NCBI GenBank assembly: GCA_037126765.1
Contig: JBBCBC010000032.1
Coordinates: 62,001-126,000 of the forward strand
From: Stenogyne calaminthoides
Lineage: Eukaryota > Streptophyta > Magnoliopsida > Lamiales > Lamiaceae
Direction: 5' to 3'
DNA: 64,000 nucleotides
The position numbers were made by a program, and so were the translations under genes. The stretch's first letter is position 1. Each line of letters starts with the position of its first letter. Under the pieces are notes generated by a model. That model was not told the origin of the DNA. It ran no database searches and was given only the letters and a program-made list of their open reading frames with translations. Shown piece by piece: positions 56,780-64,000 of the stretch.

Positions 56780-58041
56780 AATGGATTATCCACTGACTCC
56801 TTCTTTAAAACCTCTAATTTTGGATGGATCAAATTACCCATACTTGAAACCTAAAATGCTCATGTACATTAAGTCTATAGATGAGAGAGCATGACATAGT
56901 GTCTTGTCTGGTTGGAATCCACCAAAGACGGTTGGTGATAATGATGGTGATTCACAAGTCAAAAGGGAGACTGATTGGTCCAATGATGAATGAACATCAG
57001 CCAATTTCAATTCTAAAGCCCTTAATGCGATTTTTATTGCTACGGATGTTTTTATGTTTAAACTGATATCTAACTGTGTTTTTTCTAAGGATGCATGGGA
57101 AATATTGCAGGAACATTGTGAAGGATCAAAAAGTGTTCGAAAAATGAGACTCGGAATGTTGGGAACCAAGTTTGAAAACTTGAAGATGAAAGATGATGAG
57201 AACATTTCATCATACAATGAAAGGATAAGTGAGATTGCTAATGAGTCACACTCACTTGGTGATCTAATTTCCAACACTCGGTTAGTTAATAAGATACTTA
57301 GAAATCAGGTGGCTTAGCCCACATGGCCACTGGGCTCCTCAAATGAGTGGGAGACCCAGGTTCGGTTCCCTTTGGGAACGAATTGGAGTATGGGAGTTAT
57401 AAGGTGGCTTGGTGAATTTGTGGAGTGTTTGGGTGCTTGGTGTACTAACTAATAATAACTAACTTTGTCCGATCAAAAAAAAAGTTAATAAGATACTTGG
57501 AACTGTTCCTAAACGATTTGATGCTAAAATTTGTGCAATAGAAGAGGCTAAGAACACTGATTTATTGAGTCAAAATGAGTTGATAAGTATTTTGAAAACT
57601 TATGAGATTAACTCAAATATGTTAGATGAGGATAAACATGAGAAAGATAAAGACAAGAAAGTACTTGCTTTTAGAGGTGAAACTTCTGATAATGTTGGTA
57701 AACATCCTTATGTGACTGAAGTTGATTCTGATGATGATGTCTCAGATTTATGTGATAAAAATATTTCTGAACAATTTGTTCTTATCACTAAGCTATTCAA
57801 ATCTTTTTTAAAAGGAAAGTTCAGAAGACCAAATGGTCAATTTCAATCAAATGATAAGTTTATCCAAAACTCTTCTCCCTCTAATAAAAAGCTTGTTCCA
57901 AGTCAGTCTTCCAGCTTCAATCAACCTAGACAATTCAATAAGGATAACAAGTTCAAATATGATCCTGAGTACAGAAAAAAGGTTAAATGTGATGCATGTT
58001 TTGGATATGGTCATTATGCTAATGAATGTGTAAATGTGAAC
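56780..58041 (+). pseudogene. copia gag, interrupted by a SINE
   Basis: Capsid protein. It starts at ATG 56780 (MDYPLTPSLKPLILDGSNY) with early stops or frameshifts. The core 57054-57303 (CVFSKDAWEILQEHCEG, ENISSYNERISEIANES) runs into the SINE at 57304, and the frame resumes after it at 57484 with TVPKRFDAKICAIEEAKN. It continues to a zinc knuckle CDACFGYGHYANEC (CX2CX4HX4C) at 57991-58032 and stops at 58042. Removing the SINE and one TSD copy restores one frame across the junction. Confidence 0.8.
57304..57483 (+). mobile_element. tRNA-derived SINE, copy 2, in copia gag
   Basis: The same family as at 14965: GTGGCTTAGCCCA, box B GGTTCGGTTCC, an identical layout of the tail and a terminal GTCCGATC plus A tract. 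The TSD is 19 bp with one mismatch (GTTAATAAGATACTTAGAA at 57285-57303; the copy at 57484-57502 has GG for AG near its end). Confidence 0.92.
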
Positions 58042-58664
58042 TAAGTGCTATGTCTGCTAGAATAGTTTATGATGATACATTTGATGATGATCTCGATGAT
58101 TATTGGTCTGAAGCAGAATCAGATGTTAAAACAACATCTGAAACAGCATTCAGTAAATATAATTCTGAGATTAACTGTTTTACTGGAACTATTCTGAATG
58201 CTGAAACATCAAGTTCTGCTGATTGTGACTCTGAATATCTGAAGTTTAAATCTGATTTAGAAACTCAAAAACAGGTATTGAGTTCCTTATCTTTAGAAAA
58301 TTCAGATTTGAAAGAGAATCTTGTTAAGCTTGAAGTTCTTTTAACTAGAAAAGATGTGGAAATTTCTTCTTTGAAAGATGAACTCAAGTGCACTACTCTT
58401 AGTTTTAAAAAGTTTTCTGGACTTGGTTTTGTGAAAACTTTTGAGAATACTCCTATATCCTTTGAACCTATTTCTTTTGTAAAAGCTGAAACTTCCTTGC
58501 CAAAATATTTGAAAGGTAAACAAAAGAAATTTGAAGGTTTGTTTAAAGAGTATGTCTGTTTTTATTGTGCTGGAGTAGGTCATATTCGTCCATATTGTTC
58601 TAAGTTAAGAAGAGACTTAAAAACTGGAATTGTTTTACCTGATAAAATTGAACACCCTATAAAA
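58026..58664 (+). pseudogene. copia gag-pol spacer with second zinc knuckle
   Basis: A frame overlapping the end of gag by 16 bp in another phase. It is acidic and Ser-rich with a short coiled-coil-like stretch (LSSLSLENSDLKENLVKLEVLL), ending with a second knuckle VCFYCAGVGHIRPYC (CX2CX4HX4C). A stop follows at 58665. Confidence 0.7.
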
Positions 58665-58685
58665 TAGATTAACAACACTAAGAAG

Positions 58686-59262
58686 TTGATTCATAAGAAC
58701 ATGTCATGTAATGTTGTGTATACATCTTTGAAAGCATGTGTTCCTGGATCTTGGTACTTTGATAGTGGTTGTTCTAGACACATGACTGATCAAATTAACT
58801 ATCTGTCTAATTATACATCTTGTGATGGTGGTCATGTTACATATGGTGGAGGTTCAAAAGGCAAAGTTGTTGGAAAAGGAATATTGAATGTTCCTGGTTT
58901 TCCAAAGTTGACAAATGTGTTACACATAAAAGGTTTACTTACTAATCTGATTTGTATTAGTCAGTTATGTGATGATGATTTACATGTGAAATTTGACAAG
59001 AATTCATGCTATGTGTTTGAAAAAAAATGATGATTGCTTAATGACTGGCAAAAGATCTGCTGATAATTGTTATTTGATTGGTTCAAATCATACTTGTAAA
59101 AGTGCTAAAGCAGATGATATTATTTTGTGGCATCAAAAACTTGGTCATGCTAATTACAGAAGTATTCATAAATTGCATAGACTAGGTGTTGTGTTGGTTT
59201 ACCTGATCTTAATTTTGAAAAAGGAAAAATCTGTGGACCATGCCAGAAAGGTAAGCAAGTAA
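58686..59262 (+). pseudogene. copia protease and GAG-pre-integrase
   Basis: WYFDSGCSRHMTD is the aspartic protease active site (D-S-G). The domain runs to a TGA at 59028 within a run of A. The next frame carries LWHQKLGHANYRSIHKLHRL, the pre-integrase HHCC region, and breaks before the CGPCQKGK cysteines, which are read in another frame. Confidence 0.8.
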
Positions 59263-59276
59263 GGACAACTCATCAA

Positions 59277-60386
59277 ATGTTGTCAGCATGTACAACAAAC
59301 AGGTGTTGTGAGTTGATTCATATGGATATAATGGGTCCTACGAAAACTAAAAGTTTAGATGAAAAGAGGTATTCATATGTTCTTGTAGATGATTTTTCTA
59401 AATATACTTGGGTTGTTTTTCTAAAAGAAAAATCAGATATCTTTTCTGAGTTCAAAATTCTTTACAAAAGATTTAAAATTGTTTTATGTTTAAAGATCAG
59501 TAAGATAAGGTCTGATCGTGGAAGAGAATTTGAAAACAGTTTGTTTACTATTTTTTGTGAAAAGAAAGGTATTTTGCAAGAGTTTTCTTCACCTAAAACT
59601 CCTCAACAAAATGGAATTGTTGAAAGAAAGAATAGAACTTTGCAAGAAATGGCAAGAGTTATGCTAACCTCAAAAAGTCTTTCTAAGAAATTCTGGGCAG
59701 AAGCTTTGAATACTGCTTGTCACATTGTGAATAGAGTCTATATTCGTTCTGGTAGTAATTGTACTCCCTATGAGATTCTGAATAACAAGAAACCAAATTT
59801 GAAATACTTTCATGTGTTTGGTTGTGTTTGTTACATTTTGAATGATAGAGATCAGTTGCACAAGTTTGATTCTAAGAGTGATAAAGGATTTTTCTTAGGA
59901 TATTCTAAGAATAGCAAGGCATATAGAATCTATAACTTGAGAACTGATACAATGCAAGAATCTGTTAATGTGGTATTTGATGAACTTGCAAGCCTTGCAG
60001 GTAAAAGTGTTGAAGATAATGTATCAGATTTGATAGAAGTATCCAGGAATACTGATGACACTGAAGATAGTAAAAATGTTGATCAGAATCAGAATGTTCC
60101 TTCAACATCTAATGCAACATTACCCAAAAGTTCAAATACTGAGAATCTGTCACAAGATTCACTGTATCCAAAATATTTGGTTCCCTCAACAAAGATAATG
60201 AAAAGTCATCCATCAGATCAGATCATTGGAGATGCTACCACTGGTGTACAAACTAGAAGAAGAATGGGTATTCACATCAATAACTTTGTAAGATCAGTTT
60301 GCATGTCATCCATATGCAATCAGGTAACATTTGAGTGTTATCATTCTGAAATTGAGCCTAAAAATGTGAAAGAAGCTCTTGATGAT
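59277..60386 (+). pseudogene. copia integrase, 370-residue frame
   Basis: The longest continuous frame in the window. DDE core: HMDIMGPT (first Asp), IRSDRGREF (second Asp) and PQQNGIVERKN (Glu). The core is followed by LTSKSLSKKFWAEALNTACHI, FGCVCYILNDRDQLHKFD, KGFFLGYSKNSKAYRIYN and a Ser/Asn/Asp-rich linker to RT, ending in VKEALDD. The catalytic residues appear intact, but the flanking frames are broken. Confidence 0.85.
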
Positions 60387-60404
60387 TAAAATTGGATAAA
60401 TGAT

Positions 60405-61630
60405 ATGCATGAAGAGCTTAATCGGTTTGAAAGAAATGATGTTTGGACACTTGTACCTAGACCTAATTCTGATATTAATGTCATAGGAACAAAGTGTATT
60501 TTCAAGAATAAAACTGATGAATCTGGTAATATTGTGAGAAATAAGGCTAGATTGGTTGCTCAAGGTTATACTCAGATTAAAGGAATAGACTTTGATGAAA
60601 CATTTGCTCCTGTTGCTAGAATTGTATCTATTAGATTACTTCTTGCTATTGCATGTTTCATTAACATTAACTTGCATCAAATGGATGTTAAAGCTGCCTT
60701 CTTGAATGGTATTCTGGATGATGAAGCTTATATTTAGCAGCCTAAAGGTTTTGAAAATCTGGAATTTCCTGATCATGTTTACAAGTTAAAGAAAGCTTTG
60801 TATGGTCTAAAACAAGCACCTAGAGCTTGGTATGTTAGACTTACTGATTTCTTACTTGAGTTTGGATTTTTAAGAGGTGAAGCTGATAGAACCTTGTTCA
60901 TTAAAAATTCTAAGAATGATATCATGGTTGCTCAAATATACGCTGATGATATTGTATTTGGTTCAACTTGTAATGATATGCTTGAGAGTTTTATTAAAGA
61001 AATGACCTGTACTTTTGAAATGTCCATGGTTGGAGAACTGAATTTCTTTTTAGGTCTTCAAATCAAACAAATGAAAGATGGCATTTTCTTTTCTCAAAAC
61101 AAATATGCTAAGAATTTGGTGAAAAGGTTTGGTCTTGAAACTGCTAAAACTATGAAAACCCCTATGGGTTCAACTCAAAAGTTGAGTAAAGACTTGATTG
61201 GAAAAGATGTTGATCCTACTTTGTATAGATCAATGATTGGAAGTCTTTTGTACTTAACTTCTAGTAGGCCTGATATTATGTATAGTGTTTGTCTTTGTGT
61301 TAGATATCAAGCTAATCCTAAGGAATCACATCTTAATTCTGTGAAAAGAATTATAAGATATGTAGCTGGAACTTGTGATCTAGGTATTTGGTACTCAAAG
61401 GATATTAATTGCTCTTTAGTTGGCTATAGTGAAAGCAGACAAGGTGTGATTGTGATGCGGAAAAAAAAGTACTAGTGTAGGATGTTTCTACATGGGAAAC
61501 AACATTATATCTCGCATAGTAAGAAATGTAATGTGTTTCACAATCTCTGATTGAGTCTGAATATGTTGCTGCTGGAAGTTGTTGCACTCAACTGCTATAG
61601 CTTAAAAAGATATTTGATGATTATGGGTTG
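60405..61630 (+). pseudogene. copia reverse transcriptase and RNase H, 3'-truncated
   Basis: RT: NDVWTLVPRP, KARLVAQGYTQIKGIDFDETFAPVAR, HQMDVKAAFLNG, then a TAG at 60735 where relatives have Gln, YGLKQAPRAWY, and YADD in QIYADDIVFGS. RNase H follows: LGLQIKQMKDG, RSMIGSLLYLTSSRPD, RYQANPKESHL, LVGYSES. After a frame change near 61435 the sequence reads GCFYMGNN and ESEYVAAGSCC before the minus-strand LTR element cuts it at 61630. Confidence 0.88.
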
Positions 61631-63176
61631 TGATGGTCCCGATTTGAAAACCCAAGAACGCGGAAAATACCATGTAATGCATATAAAATAGGGGTGAGGG
61701 CAGAGTGATTCCAATTTTTTTTTTTTTGCTTTTAAGAACGATGTGTGTTTTGCTTATAATCGAATTCATAAGGCAAGTAATAACATAAAGCAGTAAAGAA
61801 CACACAATTTTATAGTGGTTCGGACAACTCGTCCTACATCCACTCTTCCCTTCATGGGGCACCGACTTAACCAATCGGACTTAGTTTACCGTGTTAGTCC
61901 AACACCCAACAGATGTTTACCGAAGTTCACACTCAAACGGGACTTATCACCCTCACGGGATCGCTTTATAGATGTTTACCGAGTTCTCACTCAAACGGGA
62001 CTTATCACCCTCACGGGATTGCCTACCCTCCCTTTCGGGATTGTTTAGATGTTTATCGAGTTCCCACTCACCTACAAACTTAACCTATCAAACTGATTTT
62101 GGTAAGGTTTGTTTGGTTTCCAACTAGGGTGAGATTTTCCCTTACATTTGTTTAGTCTCAATGCTAAGGATGGGAAAATCTCTCTAAGCTTAGGATATGG
62201 CATTTTTGCTTAGATACAATGAAGAACACTCTTGGGTAAATTTGGATATGTAATGCTCGTGTTCTTGAATGGAGTTGCTTGAATATTTGGCTTTTAATTT
62301 TCACTTTGCAGATCCTCCATTGTCTTCTTTTGAAGATAGTGCAATGTATTTATAGTGTGGATTTGAATATTACCGTTGGAGAGTAATATTCAAATCCATA
62401 CTAATAATCTTCCAAATTTTTCTTTGTCCTTTTGCCAGACCGTTGTTTTTGCGGCTTTATGTCACATCCATATATGTTGTTATCTTCTTATTGATCACCG
62501 CTTTTGTGTGTCTAACGGATCGATTTCACGGATTCTTCGTTCATCGATTCGATTCAGATGAGATCTGGATTCGATCGATCGAAATTGATCTTCAAGATGG
62601 TGATACGATATCAAGACAATGACGATATGTTTCAAAGATACCGACTGATTGATTTGATCTTTGATTTGATATCGCGATACGGTGATCCGATTCAAGATGG
62701 TGATCGATATCAAGATACCGATCTGACATCAAGATACCGATTCGATTCAGACAAATTGATCTCGATTCAAGATACCGATCCGATATCAAGATATGATCTG
62801 TTTCGCAGACCAGATCGGCCTGGATCGCAGACGTCGATCAAGTAGATCGGGCTTCAAAGACAAAAGATCAAGATCTTGCACCAGACTGTGATCAAGATCG
62901 ATTCTTTGATCAAGATCAAGATCAAGATTTCTTCTTCAAAAATCAGCATGTTTCTTCTTGTTCAAATTTCATCGATTTACTCGAACTCATCCTATTTTAT
63001 TTGATCTTGATCACTTAAATCTATGACCTCGCTCGATCTCGATCATCTTCATCTGATTTCGTGAGTTCCCCTCAATTTGTTCTCTCTTCCCTCTCAACTT
63101 GTTATCGTAGATTATCTTAAATAACACAAGTTGATAATATTTTCGCATAATTAATCAAAACTAAAATATCCCAACA
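61631..63176 (-). repeat. LTR of the third miniature element, first copy
   Basis: 1546 bp. 62500-63000 is extremely rich in GATCGAT and GATATCAAGA words; in the related array the corresponding part is rich in CTGA/TCAG. Confidence 0.85.
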
Positions 63177-63378
63177 ATTTTTTTTTGATAATGACGCCAA
63201 AACATTAAAATATATGCACTTTTACGAGATCGGGTTTTTGTTTTAAAAAGATCGATTCAGTGGTCACTTTGAAAAGTTGTGAACGTTTGAACTCTCGCTT
63301 TGATACCAATTGATGGTATCGGTTTAAATCCACATTGAAAAATGTGGTGACCTTTTGAACAACCCCTTTGATACCAAT
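63177..63378 (-). repeat. internal domain of the third element with duplicated primer-binding segment
   Basis: GCTTTGATACCAATTGATGG occurs at 63298-63317 and, with a small change, at 63366-63383, about 70 bp apart. Only the second joins a full LTR. Confidence 0.75.
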
Positions 63379-64000
63379 TGATGGTCCCGATTTGAAAACC
63401 CAAGAACGCGGAAAATACCATGTAATGCATATAAAATAGGGGTGAGGCGTGGTGATTCCAATTTATTTTTTTTTGCTTTTAAGAACGATGTGTGTTTTGC
63501 TTATAATCGAATGCATAAGGCAAGTAATAACATAAAGCAAAGAAAGAACACACAATTTTATAGTGGTTTGGACAACTCGCCCTACATCCACTCTTCCCTT
63601 CATGGGGCACCGACTTAACCAATCGGACTTAGTTTACCGTGTTAGTCCAACACCCAACAGAGATGTTTACCGAGTTCACACTCAAACGGGACTTATCACC
63701 CTCACGGGATCGCTTATAGATGTTTAATGAAGTTCTCACTCAAACGGGACTTATCACCCTCACGGGATTGCCTACCCTCCCTTTCGGGATTGCTTAGATG
63801 TTTATCGAAGTTCCCACTCACCTACAAACTTAACCTATCAAACCGATTTTGGTAAGGTTTGTTTGGTTTCAACTAGGGTGAGATTTTCCTTACATTTGTT
63901 TAGCCTCAATGCTAAGGATGGGAAAATCTCTCTAAGCTTAGGATATGGCATTTTTGCTTAGATACAATGAAGAACACTCTTGGGTAAATTTGGATATGTA
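63379..64000 (-). repeat. LTR of the third miniature element, second copy, cut by window end
   Basis: The first 622 bp, matching 61631 onward with scattered small differences. Whether further copies follow cannot be seen. Confidence 0.85.

Larger units (their letters stand above)
55994..61630 (+). mobile_element. Ty1/copia retrotransposon (SIRE-like), truncated by a later LTR element
   Basis: Gag with two zinc knuckles, protease, integrase, RT and RNase H follow in copia order on the plus strand. The RT/RNase H wording (ADDIVFGST, VGELNFFLGLQIKQM, RSMIGSLLYLTSSRPDI, VRYQANPKESHL) is closest to the SIRE lineage as I know it. The RNase H end is cut at 61630 by the next element. The copy has several stops and a SINE in gag. 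Confidence 0.85.
61631..64000 (-). mobile_element. third miniature LTR element, minus strand, partial
   Basis: LTR 61631-63176 (TGATGGTCCCG...TCCCAACA) is followed by a ~200-bp internal region and a second LTR copy from 63379 that runs off the window. In minus orientation the purine tract is near 63177-63200 and the primer-binding motif near 63299-63309, present twice. The LTR is related to the arrays at 9705 and 38319 (same GGACTTATCACCCTCACGGG triple repeat and the same TATA-side sequence). It truncates the copia RNase H. Confidence 0.85.

Overview
This is a repeat-dominated stretch of a plant nuclear genome, almost certainly a eudicot; I cannot fix the species. The evidence is Ty3/gypsy, Ty1/copia, hAT, Mutator-like, SINE and MITE sequences with plant hallmarks, an intron-split plant-type GMC oxidoreductase, GT-AG introns and AT-rich spacers. 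No intact host protein-coding gene is visible. Nearly everything longer than 1 kb is transposable-element sequence, and most coding remnants carry stops or frameshifts.

Layout. 1-6.0 kb: intergenic DNA with small inverted-repeat elements, including two adjacent non-autonomous Mutator-like elements with perfect 9-bp target-site duplications (TSDs) and a 66-bp tandem duplication. 6.0-15.3 kb: a HOTHEAD/mandelonitrile-lyase-like GMC oxidoreductase pseudogene (TATA box, signal-peptide exon, FAD-binding exon, frameshifted middle exon, surviving last exon). It carries a 3-LTR miniature retroelement array, nested MITEs, a 4.7-kb LTR element (9705-14392, TSD TTTAT) and a tRNA-derived SINE. 15.3-16.9 kb: a MITE and a possible orphan 5' gene end.

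16.9-52.8 kb is one nested structure. A ~190-bp foldback MITE was split by a 35.7-kb Ty3/gypsy element with 864-bp LTRs and TSD GCATT. Its two RNase H-like domains and its antisense extra ORF point to the Tat/Ogre-type lineage. That element was itself hit by a hAT transposon in its 5' LTR (8-bp TSD), by a minus-strand Ty1/copia element (with loss of gypsy protease and N-terminal RT), by a second copia LTR at 32.9 kb, and by a 10.9-kb array of six LTRs alternating with five ~135-bp internal domains. The array has one 5-bp TSD (ATGAG) for the whole block and splits the antisense ORF in frame.

52.8-56.0 kb: two stacked foldback elements with telomere-like repeats, then AT-rich DNA and a degenerate minisatellite. 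56.0-61.6 kb: a decayed plus-strand copia element (SIRE-like by RT/RNase H resemblance) with a SINE in gag. 61.6-64.0 kb: a third multi-LTR miniature element, minus strand, running off the window.

The most interesting signals are the recurrent multi-LTR arrays that carry a single TSD, and a divergence pattern among their LTRs that is concentrated at CAG/CTG sites. The latter could be a methylation-linked base-calling artefact or a real motif-directed process.
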